18,213 nucleotides of DNA from Myxococcota bacterium (lineage in GTDB: Bacteria > Myxococcota_A > UBA9160 > PR03). A program made the position numbers and the translations under genes. Positions within the stretch are counted from its first letter, which is position 1; each line of letters starts with the position of its first letter. Where the stretch lies: assembly GCA_030066475.1 (NCBI GenBank), contig JASJBO010000057.1, forward strand, positions 1 through 18,213. The letters run 5' to 3'. The notes under the pieces are model-generated. The model saw only the letters and a list, made by a program, of their open reading frames with translations. It was not told the origin of the DNA and ran no database searches. Positions 7,201-14,654 of this stretch are shown here, in pieces.

Positions 7201-8859
7201 GTGGGATTCGAGCTTGGGCTGATCGGGACGATCGTTCTCGGGCTGTGGGTGGTGGTGGACATCGCCAGCGCACGGCCTCGGCGTCCCCATGCGCTGCCGC
7301 CCGCGCTGCTCGGTCTGTCGGCGGCGCTGTGGGCGGCCGGCGAGCTTCTCGTCGTCCAGGCCGGCGAGCCCGGCGAGGTGCTCGCGGGCCGGCGCCTGCT
7401 CTACCTCGGCACCTCGGTGCTCCCGGTCGCGTGGCTGCTGACCGCGGCCGAGGCCGCCCGCGCACCCTGGCGCCGCCGCGCGCCCAGCCTGGCGCTGGCA
7501 CCGGCCGCGATCCAGGCGGTCCTGTACGCGCTGCTCTACACCGATCTGCACGCCTGGCTCGTGCACGGGACCGCACGCCCCGCCGTGTTCGGCCCGCTGT
7601 TCGCGCTCCACGTCGGGATCGGCTGGACGCTGATCGCGATCGGCACGGGCTACTTCCTGCTGGCGGCCGTGCGGCTCGGCAAGGCGAGCCCGCTGCGGAT
7701 GGTCGCCATCTGCGGCGGGGCATCACTGCCCCTGCTGTCCAACCTGGTGCACCTCGTGAGCGGGCGTTTCACGATGTACGGCGACCCCACGCCAATCCTG
7801 GTCGGATTCGGCGTGGTGGCGATCCGCCTGGCCGTGCTCGACTCGGGACTGGCGGCGTTCCTGCCCGTCGCGCGCCGCGACGTGATCGAGCAGCTCGGTG
7901 TCGGCGTGCTGGTGGCCGACCTCGACGGCCGCATCGTCGATGCGAATCCCGCGGCGGTCGCGCTGAGCGGCGAGACCACGCTGGCGGGCCAGCCGCTCGA
8001 GCCCGTGCTCGGGCGCCTGGCGGACGACTCGCACCGCGCGATCGAGATCGATGCCTTCCCGGTGCAGGGAACGTTCGGCACCGCGGGAACCTGCGTGGTC
8101 GTGAGCGACCGCACCGAGTCGCGCCGCGTCGACCAGCAGCTCCAGCAGGCGCAGCGCCTCGAGTCCCTCGGCTTCCTCACCGCCGGGATCGCCCACGAGA
8201 TCAACAACCCGCTCGCCTTCATGAAGGCCAACCTGCACGGCCTCGAGGAGCTGTCGCGGCAGCTCGAAGCGCCCGGCGTGCGCCACGCACTCGGTCCCAA
8301 GGGAGCCGAGCTGGCCGCCGACGCACCCGACATCGTCGCGGAGATGCAGGACGGGCTGGCGCGCATCGGCCGCCTGGTCGAGCGGCTGACCGGCTTCGCC
8401 CGCACCGCCGCACCGCAGGCCGAGCGCCAGCCGGTGGACCTGTTGGAGGTGGTCGAGAAGGCCTGCGCGCTGGCCGCGCTGGGCCTGCCGCCGCACGCCA
8501 TTCGCACCCGACTGCACCCCGTGCCGCCCGTGCAGGCTCGGTCCGACGAGCTGGTGCAGGTGCTGACCAACCTGCTCGTGAACGCGATCCAGGCCAGCGG
8601 CGACCGGGCCGACATCGAGGTCGAGCTGTACGCCGAGGGCGCCGAGGTGCGGGTGGTCGTGAGCGACCGCGGCACCGGAATCTCAGACGACGTGCTGCCC
8701 CACCTGTTCGACCCGTTCTTCACCACCAAGGAGCCGGGCCAGGGGACCGGCCTCGGGCTGAGCCTCAGCCTCGACATCGTGCGCCGGCAGGGCGGTACGC
8801 TCGAAGCCGCCAACCGCCCGGGTGGCGGCGCGGTCTTCACGCTGCGGCTGCAGGTCTGA
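7201..8859 (+). CDS. Hybrid-free sensor histidine kinase with 7TM and PAS domains
   Basis: This is a 552-aa membrane sensor kinase. GTG 7201 follows a purine-rich AGGAGGAGG (7191-7199). The first ~215 residues have seven hydrophobic segments, as in the HisKA_7TM type of input domain. A PAS-like region follows (about 225-305, with LGVGVLVADLDGRIVDANPA). The HisKA dimerisation helix holds the phospho-acceptor H332 in GIAHEINNPL. The ATPase domain has an N-box (TNLLVNA, N457/N461), a G1 box starting at D489 (DRGTGIS), the F-box FDPFFTTK and the G2 box GQGTGLGLS. All catalytic parts are present, so it should be active. No response regulator or receiver domain lies in the window, making it an orphan kinase. 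Its stop codon lies in a sequence resembling the repeat border seen at 8970-8984. Confidence 0.93.
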   Translation: MGFELGLIGTIVLGLWVVVDIASARPRRPHALPPALLGLSAALWAAGELLVVQAGEPGEVLAGRRLLYLGTSVLPVAWLLTAAEAARAPWRRRAPSLALAPAAIQAVLYALLYTDLHAWLVHGTARPAVFGPLFALHVGIGWTLIAIGTGYFLLAAVRLGKASPLRMVAICGGASLPLLSNLVHLVSGRFTMYGDPTPILVGFGVVAIRLAVLDSGLAAFLPVARRDVIEQLGVGVLVADLDGRIVDANPAAVALSGETTLAGQPLEPVLGRLADDSHRAIEIDAFPVQGTFGTAGTCVVVSDRTESRRVDQQLQQAQRLESLGFLTAGIAHEINNPLAFMKANLHGLEELSRQLEAPGVRHALGPKGAELAADAPDIVAEMQDGLARIGRLVERLTGFARTAAPQAERQPVDLLEVVEKACALAALGLPPHAIRTRLHPVPPVQARSDELVQVLTNLLVNAIQASGDRADIEVELYAEGAEVRVVVSDRGTGISDDVLPHLFDPFFTTKEPGQGTGLGLSLSLDIVRRQGGTLEAANRPGGGAVFTLRLQV

Positions 8860-8876
8860 TGGACTTCCGGTTCTAT

Positions 8877-8934
8877 GGACTTCGCTCGCCTGCGGCTCGC
8901 TGCGCGCGCCGCCGCTTTGCGGCTGCGCTTGCGG
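8877..8934 (+). repeat. Dispersed palindromic repeat, half-unit A
   Basis: This copy begins GGACTTCGCTCGCCTGCGGC, and its first 31 bases (8877-8907) are identical to those at 17946-17976. An internal stem GCCGC/GCGGC with a TTT loop follows, then GCGCTTGCGG. It starts 18 bases after the kinase stop codon, in the same orientation as that gene. A partial copy of the border (8853-8867) overlaps the stop itself. Confidence 0.75.
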
Positions 8935-8969
8935 GGGTGCCGTCAACGGGCTCGGAGCTCCGCGAAGAC

Positions 8970-9034
8970 GGCCTGATGGACTTCGCTCGCCTTCGGCTCG
9001 CTGCGCGCTCCGGCTTCGCCTCCGCTTGCGCGGG
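8970..9034 (+). repeat. Dispersed palindromic repeat, half-unit B
   Basis: This is a second direct copy 43 bases after A, with a longer border GGCCTGATGGACTTC (8970-8984). That border also occurs, with one change and reverse-complemented, at 15651-15665. The core differs from A by one base over 31 positions, then has GGC-TTC-GCC and CTCCGCTTGCG. A and B fill the gap between the convergent kinase and ATP-grasp genes; no gene is evident in 8860-9084. Confidence 0.75.
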
Positions 9035-9084
9035 CGGGGTCGCGAGGTTCTTCGAGGGTTGGGAGGCCGGCGGGGCGGGGTGAG

Positions 9085-9936
9085 TCAGAGGCGGGCTGCG
9101 ATGGCGTTGCAGAGGCGGTCGCGGGCGGGGGCGGCGGTGTCGAGGTAGAGCGCGGGCTCGATCAGCTCGAGCTCCATCAGGTGCAGGCGGCCGTCGACCG
9201 GAACGAGGTCGACGCGCGCGTAGAGCAGTGGCTCCGAGACGCAGGCGAGGGCGCGCCGCGTGGCGGCCTCGGCCTCGGGCGCGACCGGTGCCGACGCCGT
9301 GCGGCCGCCGTACTGGGGCTGGACGCGGAAGTCGCCGTCGGCGGGCGCCTTGCGCACGGCGTGGGTGATCTCGCCGTCGATCACCACGACCGAGAGCTCG
9401 CCCTCGGTCTCGATCGCCTCGAAGTAGCGCTGCACCAGCGCGTCGCCTCGCGCGAGCAGCGCGTCCAGGTGCTGCTGCGCCTCCGCGTCGCCGCGGCGTG
9501 CCCGCTGCGCGCCGCGCGAGCCGAGCGACACGGCCGGCTTCACCACCGCCTCGTCCCAGCCGCGCGCGACGAGGATTCCGTCGAGCGACGCCTCACTGTG
9601 GCGGATCACGAGCTCGGTCGGCACCACCGGCACGCCCGCGCGCTCGAGGTCGAGCAGGTAGGCCTTGTGGTGGTTCCAGCGCACCACGGGCGCGCGGTTC
9701 CACAGCCGCGACATCGCGTCCACGCGGTCGGCCCACGCCAGGAACGCGCCCAGCCGCTGGTCGTAGTTCCAGGGCGAGCGGATCACGGTGAGCCGCGCGT
9801 CCGACCAGTCGATCCCCGGATCGTCCCAGGCCGCCAGCTCGGCGCGCACGCCGCGGGCCTCGAGCGCCGTCACCACACCGGGCGTCTCCGTGTCGGCGAC
9901 CGCGGGCTGCAGACAGCCGACGAAGCGGACGTCCAT
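9085..9936 (-). CDS. ATP-grasp domain protein, DcsG-like
   Basis: This 283-aa protein has an ATP-grasp fold, the class that joins a carboxylate to an amine or other nucleophile through an acyl-phosphate. ATG 9936 is chosen because family similarity begins there (MDVRFVGCLQP); the frame stays open upstream only as a shadow of the ferredoxin gene. The pattern AAWDDPGIDWS (35-45), VIRSPWNY (51-58), RWNHHKAYL and VPVVPTEL matches ATP-grasp proteins related to O-ureido-D-serine cyclo-ligase DcsG. AVVKPAVSLGSRG is the nucleotide-binding lysine loop, and MELELIEP (254-261) holds the acidic metal ligands. The substrate is unknown, and cycloserine synthesis is not implied. It lies 26 bases after the ferredoxin gene, so the pair is probably cotranscribed. 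Confidence 0.82.
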   Translation of the reverse strand: MDVRFVGCLQPAVADTETPGVVTALEARGVRAELAAWDDPGIDWSDARLTVIRSPWNYDQRLGAFLAWADRVDAMSRLWNRAPVVRWNHHKAYLLDLERAGVPVVPTELVIRHSEASLDGILVARGWDEAVVKPAVSLGSRGAQRARRGDAEAQQHLDALLARGDALVQRYFEAIETEGELSVVVIDGEITHAVRKAPADGDFRVQPQYGGRTASAPVAPEAEAATRRALACVSEPLLYARVDLVPVDGRLHLMELELIEPALYLDTAAPARDRLCNAIAARL

Positions 9937-9943
9937 GGCGATC

Positions 9944-9958
9944 GGGAGCTGCGCTCCC
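9944..9958 (-). other. Hairpin in the ferredoxin/ATP-grasp spacer
   Basis: GGGAGC (9944-9949) and GCTCCC (9953-9958) form a 6-bp stem with a 3-base loop. It occupies most of the 26-base spacer between the two genes. It may affect the ratio of the two products; there is no T-run, so it is not a typical terminator. Confidence 0.3.
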
Positions 9959-9962
9959 CGGG

Positions 9963-10160
9963 CTAGCCTTCCAGCTTGATGGCCTGGCGGGGGCAGACGC
10001 GCTCGGCTTCCACGAGCTTCTCGCGCAGCTCCTCGCCGGGGGATTCGATCAGGATGTTCAGGTTGTCGTCGTCGTCGACCTGGAAGACCTCCGGGCACAC
10101 CTCCATGCAGCGGGCGTTCGCCTCGCAGAGATCCCAATCGACCACGATCTTGATCGCCAT
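9963..10160 (-). CDS. [3Fe-4S]-type ferredoxin
   Basis: This 65-aa soluble ferredoxin is an electron carrier. Its cysteines are C12, C18 and C22 (C-x5-C-x3-C-P) and C56 followed by P. The second cysteine of a normal [4Fe-4S] C-x2-C-x2-C-x3-C motif is absent (residue 15 is Asn), which is typical of [3Fe-4S] ferredoxins that serve cytochromes P450. The N-terminus MAIKIVVDWDLCEANARC and the acidic middle (DDDD) also fit. The start is well supported by AAGGAG (10167-10172) 6 bases upstream. No P450 or ferredoxin reductase is in the window. The gene leads a two-gene - strand unit with the ATP-grasp gene. Confidence 0.92.
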   Translation of the reverse strand: MAIKIVVDWDLCEANARCMEVCPEVFQVDDDDNLNILIESPGEELREKLVEAERVCPRQAIKLEG

Positions 10161-10166
10161 TCCCCA

Positions 10167-10172
10167 CTCCTT
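10167..10172 (-). promoter_or_regulatory. Ribosome binding site of the ferredoxin gene
   Basis: AAGGAG read on the - strand lies 6 bases before ATG 10160. It is among the clearest Shine-Dalgarno sequences in the window and fixes the ferredoxin start. Confidence 0.75.
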
Positions 10173-10257
10173 CTGACGGACGCGGGGAGCTTACCACGAC
10201 CCTGGCGCTCCGCCTCGTGTGCACATCCCACGACGCCCGGACGTGCGGCCTCACCCG

Positions 10258-11532
10258 TCACGGCGCGCCGCTCTCCTGGGCACGGCCTCGGCCGGCCGGG
10301 GCCGTCTGGACCGAACCTCGCCGCCCTCCCGAGCCAGTGAGCTCCAAGAGCGCGATCTCCCGCGGAGCCCCGACGCGGATGCGCGGGCCGGCGAAGCCGA
10401 GACCGCGCGAGACGTACAGCGTAGTGGCGTTGCGGTGGAACAGGCCGCGCGAATAGGGGGTGAGCGCCCGAGCCGCGTTCCAGCGCCCGCCGCGCAGCGG
10501 GAGCGCCACCTGCCCACCGTGGTAGTGGCCGGAGAGCACCAGCGCGAAGCCCAGCTCGGCGGCCTGCTCGAACGCGTCCGGGCGGTGTACCAGCAGCAGC
10601 GTCGGGCCGTCGGCGGCACGCTCGCGGCCGAGCGCGTCGAGAGCTGCAAGGCGCCGGCCGCGCCGGACCCAGTCGTAGGCGGGATCGTCGACGCCCGCGA
10701 CGTGGAGCGGCGCCGGCGTGTCGAGCCGCTGCTGGGTGCCGCGCAGCACGCGAATCCCGGGCGCGTGCTCGGCGAGCGCTGCGGCCACGCGCTCGACGCC
10801 GGTGTACGCGTCGTGGTTGCCCAGCACGGCGAAGACGCCGAGCGGGGCGCGCAGCGCGCCGAGCCGGCGCGCGCCGTCCGCCAGCACTTCCGGGTCGCGG
10901 TCGAAGAGGTCGCCGGTCAGCACCACCAGGTCGGGCTCGAGCGCGGCCACGCGGCGCACGATGCGCGCGATCCGCTCGCCCTCGAGCCCGTTGCCGATGT
11001 GCAGGTCGGTGAGGTGGGCGATGCGCAGGCCGCCGAGCGCGGGCGCGAGGCCGGCGACCGGCACGGCAACGCGGCTCACCACGATCCGCGCGCCGCCGAG
11101 GGTGAAGCCCCAGCCGGCCCACAGCAGGCTGGCGCCCGCGGCGCCGACGCTGGTCACGCGGAACAGGCTCGCGGCGAGATCCGGTCCCGCGCCCGTGAAG
11201 GCCAGCACCGCGCTCAGGCCCAGCACGGCCCCGAACGCCGTCGTGACCGCGGTGGCCACGACCAGCGTGACGAAGCCGAGTCCGATGTGTGCCACGGCCA
11301 GGTGGCGCGCGGGGTGCCCGGGACCGCTGCAGCGGCTGGCGAGCCGCAGCAGCCAGGCGTTGCTCGCCGCCAGCACCACGGCGAGCGCCACCAGCGCACC
11401 CGCCGGCAGCGGCACCGTGAGGTCGAGCACGAAGCACAGCCACAGCGCGACCACGAGCTGGGCCAGGCCCAGGCTCGCGCCCAGGGTGAGCGGCAGGCGC
11501 TCGAAGCAGGCTCGCAGGATCCAGCGCAGCAC
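10258..11532 (-). CDS. Membrane-anchored metallophosphoesterase
   Basis: This 424-aa protein has an N-terminal membrane part (hydrophobic segments near residues 15-36, 44-62, 80-112 and 126-146) and a calcineurin-like phosphoesterase domain. All metal-binding motifs are present: D176-x-H178 (LTDLHIGN), GD at 207-208 with D211, GNHD at 238-241, H316 and GHYHGGQ at 335-341. The arrangement resembles the YkuE/YaeI group, whose members act on phosphodiesters or lipid-linked pyrophosphates such as UDP-diacylglucosamine; the exact substrate is inferred only. The start is GTG 11532, with GGAG 6 bases upstream. The frame stays open much further, but nothing beyond 11532 resembles the family. It is divergent from the YbhN-type membrane protein, and an envelope-lipid role for both is plausible. 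Confidence 0.88.
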   Translation of the reverse strand: MLRWILRACFERLPLTLGASLGLAQLVVALWLCFVLDLTVPLPAGALVALAVVLAASNAWLLRLASRCSGPGHPARHLAVAHIGLGFVTLVVATAVTTAFGAVLGLSAVLAFTGAGPDLAASLFRVTSVGAAGASLLWAGWGFTLGGARIVVSRVAVPVAGLAPALGGLRIAHLTDLHIGNGLEGERIARIVRRVAALEPDLVVLTGDLFDRDPEVLADGARRLGALRAPLGVFAVLGNHDAYTGVERVAAALAEHAPGIRVLRGTQQRLDTPAPLHVAGVDDPAYDWVRRGRRLAALDALGRERAADGPTLLLVHRPDAFEQAAELGFALVLSGHYHGGQVALPLRGGRWNAARALTPYSRGLFHRNATTLYVSRGLGFAGPRIRVGAPREIALLELTGSGGRRGSVQTAPAGRGRAQESGAP

Positions 11533-11974
11533 TCTCGACTCCGCTCCCGGCGGTGTGGGGCGGGGGCCGACTCCCGTCGCCCCGACGCCAACGTATCGCA
11601 CCGAGCTACGTCTGGAGTGCACTTCGGACGTTTCGGAGCGACGGTTGAGCCGCGCTCCGCGCCGCGATGCGGCGAGCAGGGGCGCCCAGGCGACGCACGG
11701 AGGCGTCGAGCTCGCGGTGAGGCGTGGGGGACCAAGAGGAGCCGCATCGGCGGTCTCGTCCCGGGCCGCCGCGCTCGCGCCCGGCCGCTCGAACCTTGAT
11801 CGCCTACGGTCCCGGTGCCATCCTCGCTTCCACGGTCGCTCCGAACGCTTCGCTCTCTGCGCCAATCGGAACTGCGTCCAGCCGACCTGCGTCCATCCAA
11901 CCGTAGGTGATCGCGATGCCGCCCACCAAGCACCTGCGCATCGCGATCGCCCGTCGGGCGGAGCCCGCGCGCTC
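11533..11974. other. Divergent intergenic region without a recognised gene, apart from a candidate leader ORF
   Basis: These 442 bases separate the divergent metallophosphoesterase and YbhN-type genes. Both neighbouring frames remain open through part of it, but the translations are Arg/Pro-rich and resemble nothing, so I read it as non-coding promoter DNA. It holds an inverted repeat, CGGAGCG (11634-11640) with CGCTCCG (11653-11659), around a 12-base loop. A tandem 15-bp repeat and a short leader ORF lie at its right end. No convincing -10/-35 pair was found. Confidence 0.5.
11872..11901 (+). repeat. Tandem 15-bp direct repeat, possible operator
   Basis: CTGCGTCCAGCCGAC (11872-11886) is followed immediately by CTGCGTCCATCCAAC (11887-11901), 13 of 15 bases identical. 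It lies just upstream of the AGGTGA ribosome binding site of the leader ORF and may be a regulator-binding site. Confidence 0.45.
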
Positions 11975-11978
11975 GTGA
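11916..11978 (+). CDS. Candidate 20-codon leader ORF
   Basis: ATG 11916 has a good ribosome binding site (AGGTGA at 11904-11909) and encodes 20 residues, MPPTKHLRIAIARRAEPARS. Its TGA (11976-11978) overlaps the GTG start of the YbhN-type gene at 11975, which itself has only a distant GGAG. This suggests translational coupling, as between other gene pairs here. It could also be the true N-terminus of the membrane protein displaced by a frameshift or sequencing indel, since LRIAI resembles how such proteins often begin. Existence of the peptide is unproven. Confidence 0.35.
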   Translation: MPPTKHLRIAIARRAEPARS

Positions 11979-13063
11979 TCCGCACCATCTTGATCGGTCT
12001 GGTGGTGGGCGCGGCGTTCCTGATGCTGGCGCTCTGGGGCGTGCCGATGGCCGAGCTGGGCACGGTGCTCGCGCAGGCCCACTGGATCTACCTGGTGCCG
12101 GTGACGCTCGCGTTCGTGGCGCAGCAGGCCCTACGCGCCTGGCGTCAGGCGATCCTGGTTCGCACGCTGGCGCCGGCGGCTACCTACCGCTCGCAGCTCT
12201 CGATCTTCTTCGTCGGCTTCTTCTGCATCAACACCTTTCCCGCCCGGCTCGGCGAGGCGGTGCGGCCCTACCTCTACTGGCGGCGCGAAAACGTCGCGCT
12301 CGGCGCCTCCTTCGGGCTGGTGGTCGTGGAGCGACTGATCGATATCGTTGCGCTGTTCGTCGTGATCTTGGGCATCGTACTCTGGGTCGAGGTGCCGGAT
12401 CGCACGATCGCCATGTTCGGGCGCGAGCTTTCGCTGGTCGAACTGAGCCGCTCGGCGGCTCTGGTGGTGCTGCCGCCCGCGCTGGTGCTGCTGCTCGGGC
12501 TGGTCGTGTTCGGGCAGGCGGCCCTGCGCCTCGGCGCGCGCCTCGTCGAGGCGTTCGAGCACCGCATCGGTTCCGGCTGGCTGCTGCGCTTCTCGCGCGG
12601 CGTGCTGCGCTTCGCCGAGAGCTTCGTCGCGGGTGTGGCGAGCCTGCGCGACCCGCGCCGGCTCGCCGCCATCGTGGCGCTCACGGTGCTGATCTTCCTC
12701 ACCATGGGCCTCGCGGCGATGTGGCTGGCGTACGCGTTCGAGCTGGAGTCCTTCATCGGCTTCGGTGAGTCGCTGACCGTCGTGATCGTCACGATGCTGG
12801 CGATCGCGCTGCCCGCGCCACCCGGCTTCGCCGGCGTGTTCGAGGCCGGGGCCCGGGCCGGGCTGGCGCTGTTCGGCGTCTACGGCGGAGAGCTCGACGC
12901 GCGGGCGCTCGCGTACGCGCTCGCCATGCACTGGTGGACGTACCTGCTGTTCGCGGTCGGCGCCGGCTACTTCCTCTGGCGCGACCGCCTCGACCTGGGC
13001 CAGCTCTTCCGCTTTGCGCGCGAGAGCGCCCAGACCGAGAGCCCGGTCCGCGAGCCGAGCTGA
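11975..13063 (+). CDS. YbhN/LPG_synthase_TM-family (UPF0104) membrane protein
   Basis: This 362-aa polytopic inner-membrane protein belongs to the family of the flippase-like transmembrane domain of lysylphosphatidylglycerol synthase (PF03706). About eight hydrophobic segments are visible. Signatures are QALRAWRQAILVR, FFVGFFCINTFPARLGEAVRPYLYWRRE, FGLVVVERLIDIVALF and LPAPPGFAGVFEAGARAGL, in the usual order. No C-terminal synthase domain is present, so it is the stand-alone form proposed to move or organise lipids; the actual substrate is unknown. GTG 11975 is the first start compatible with family length and overlaps a short upstream ORF. It is divergent from a membrane metallophosphoesterase. 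Confidence 0.87.
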   Translation: MIRTILIGLVVGAAFLMLALWGVPMAELGTVLAQAHWIYLVPVTLAFVAQQALRAWRQAILVRTLAPAATYRSQLSIFFVGFFCINTFPARLGEAVRPYLYWRRENVALGASFGLVVVERLIDIVALFVVILGIVLWVEVPDRTIAMFGRELSLVELSRSAALVVLPPALVLLLGLVVFGQAALRLGARLVEAFEHRIGSGWLLRFSRGVLRFAESFVAGVASLRDPRRLAAIVALTVLIFLTMGLAAMWLAYAFELESFIGFGESLTVVIVTMLAIALPAPPGFAGVFEAGARAGLALFGVYGGELDARALAYALAMHWWTYLLFAVGAGYFLWRDRLDLGQLFRFARESAQTESPVREPS

Positions 13064-13180
13064 AGCAGGACGTGTCCATCGTTGCCGTCACCAGCGCGTA
13101 GGCCGCGGCATCTCGATGTGGGGGCTTCGTGACGTGGCTGCGAGGTGGCGGCACCAGCTCCAGCCGGCGCCCGCGGCCGA

Positions 13181-13209
13181 TTGACAAGCGACTCGCGTCG
13201 GCGACCATG
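13181..13209 (+). promoter_or_regulatory. Possible sigma-70 promoter before the CPBP gene
   Basis: A perfect -35 hexamer, TTGACA (13181-13186), stands out in GC-rich DNA. The best -10 at 16-17 bases (around 13203-13209, GACCATG) is poor. It lies about 20-45 bases before GTG 13227. Low confidence because only half of the promoter is convincing. Confidence 0.3.
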
Positions 13210-13226
13210 GCCTCGGATTTGCGCGG

Positions 13227-13973
13227 GTGTTGCAGCCGAGACCGCGACGGTGTGAGGCGCGGCAGTCAGAGGGCGCTGGGATCGAGTCCACGAATGCGAC
13301 CCGGCCGCTGCGCGCGGCGCTCGAGGTGCTCGCGGTTGTCGCCGCAGTACTCGCGATGGTGTGGCGCGCGTGGGAGTTCGTGCCGGACGGCGCGCTTCGC
13401 ACGCTGCTGCGCATCGGCCCGCCGCTGCTGGCGGGCGCGGTTGCGCTCGGGTCGATCGCCGTCGCGCGCGACCGCCGTGCCGCGCTCGGTCTCGCTCCTG
13501 GCGCCTGGCGGCGCGGGGCGGGCTCGCTCGCACTCGCGAGCGCGCTGGGCGTGGCGGCGCTACTCGCGGCCGGGCTCGCACTCGGCACTGCATCGCTGGG
13601 CGCCGCCCGGCTCGGCTGGCTGCTCGACTACGTGCCGGGGCTGATCGCTCAGCAGGTGCTGCTGCAGGCGTTCCTCAACAACCGGGTGTTCGAGCTCTGC
13701 ACCCCGCTCGGCGAGCCGCGTCGCCTGCGCGCGACGGTGGCCGCGACCAGCGCCGTGTTCGTGGTGCTGCACGCACCCAACCCGGCGCTGATGCTCGGCG
13801 TGGCGGTCGCCGGCAGCTTCTGGATCTGGCACTTCCGCCGCCACGGGAACCTGCCGGCGCTGATCGCGAGCCACCTGTTGCTGGGCGTCACGGCAATGGC
13901 GTGCCTGGGTCCGGGCCCGATGCTCGACCTGCGCGTCGGCCCGCCCGCGCTCGACGCGCTGCGCGCGCGTTGA
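13227..13973 (+). CDS. CPBP-fold intramembrane protein lacking catalytic glutamates
   Basis: This 248-aa membrane protein has the layout of the CPBP (CAAX/bacteriocin-processing, ABI) intramembrane protease family: several hydrophobic helices, FVVLH (FxxxH, H182) and a later SH (H216). The first motif, normally EExxxR, reads QQVLLQ (142-147), so both catalytic glutamates and the arginine are replaced by glutamine. It may be an inactive relative or a subfamily with altered chemistry. Residues 1-27 before the first helix look unlike the family, so the real start may lie downstream of GTG 13227; no strong ribosome binding site was seen. It follows the YbhN-type gene by 163 bases and converges on tetR. 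Confidence 0.72.
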   Translation: MLQPRPRRCEARQSEGAGIESTNATRPLRAALEVLAVVAAVLAMVWRAWEFVPDGALRTLLRIGPPLLAGAVALGSIAVARDRRAALGLAPGAWRRGAGSLALASALGVAALLAAGLALGTASLGAARLGWLLDYVPGLIAQQVLLQAFLNNRVFELCTPLGEPRRLRATVAATSAVFVVLHAPNPALMLGVAVAGSFWIWHFRRHGNLPALIASHLLLGVTAMACLGPGPMLDLRVGPPALDALRAR

Positions 13974-14021
13974 GTCGGCTTCGCCGCGCCACGCCTCGCC
14001 AACCAGCCGGGGGGGGCGTTC

Positions 14022-14654
14022 TCAACGAACGTCCGCGTTCCCCGGGCCGAGGCGGTGGGCGATGGTGAGGGTGAGGGTGCGGCGGAACTCGTCGAAGAGG
14101 CGTTCGACGTCGGTGCCTTCGGGGTCGAGCAGGCGACGCATCAGGATGCCGTGGAGCAGGGTGAGCGCGGTGTGCGCCACCAGGTCGAGGTCGGGGAGCG
14201 GACGGTCGACGCTGTCCTCGATGCCCTGCACGAGCGCCGCCTCGGCGCGCTCCCAGACGCGGCTCAGCGCCTCGCGCGTGGGCGCCGAGGCGTCGCCGCG
14301 CTCGAGCAGCACGACCAGCAGCAGCCGCAGCCGCTGCGGCTGCTCGAGCAGGATGGCGCGCCAGCCGTCGATCAGGCGCTCGATGCGCTCGAGCGGGTCG
14401 CCGGTCTGGTCGGCGCTCTTCTGGATCTCCTCGATCCAGTGGCCGCCCACCTGCTCGACCACGGCGGCGAGCAGCCCCTCCTTGCTCCCGAAGTGCCAGT
14501 AGAGCGCGGTCTTCGCCATGCCGGCGCGCTCGCACACCGCGCCCACGCCGGTCGCCGCGTAGCCGCGCTCGGCGATCAGCTCGATCGCGCTCTCGAGCAG
14601 CCGCGCGCGACTGTGCTCGCCCGAAGCGGTGGTGGCGCGCTCAGGGCGCGGCAT
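14022..14654 (-). CDS. TetR/AcrR-family transcriptional regulator
   Basis: This 210-aa one-component regulator has an N-terminal TetR helix-turn-helix at about residues 18-62 (LLESAIELIAERGYAATGVGAVCERAGMAKTALYWHFGSKEGLL), matching the family closely through ALYWHFGSKEGLL. The helical ligand/dimerisation domain is typical in length but does not reveal the ligand. ATG 14654 overlaps the end of the upstream hydrolase frame (stop at 14641-14643) by 14 bases, so the two are probably cotranscribed and coupled. A perfect 16-bp palindrome at 14995-15010, near the head of that frame, is its probable operator, implying autoregulation and possibly control of the divergent sigma-like gene. Confidence 0.93.
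   Translation of the reverse strand: MPRPERATTASGEHSRARLLESAIELIAERGYAATGVGAVCERAGMAKTALYWHFGSKEGLLAAVVEQVGGHWIEEIQKSADQTGDPLERIERLIDGWRAILLEQPQRLRLLLVVLLERGDASAPTREALSRVWERAEAALVQGIEDSVDRPLPDLDLVAHTALTLLHGILMRRLLDPEGTDVERLFDEFRRTLTLTIAHRLGPGNADVR

Noticed and set aside
8877..9034. CRISPR array
   Set aside because: Repeats are few, irregularly spaced, in both orientations elsewhere, and lack unique spacers of constant length; no cas genes are present.
10219..11799. 526-aa open frame on the + strand
   Set aside because: It is antisense to the metallophosphoesterase, all of whose motifs are intact on the - strand.
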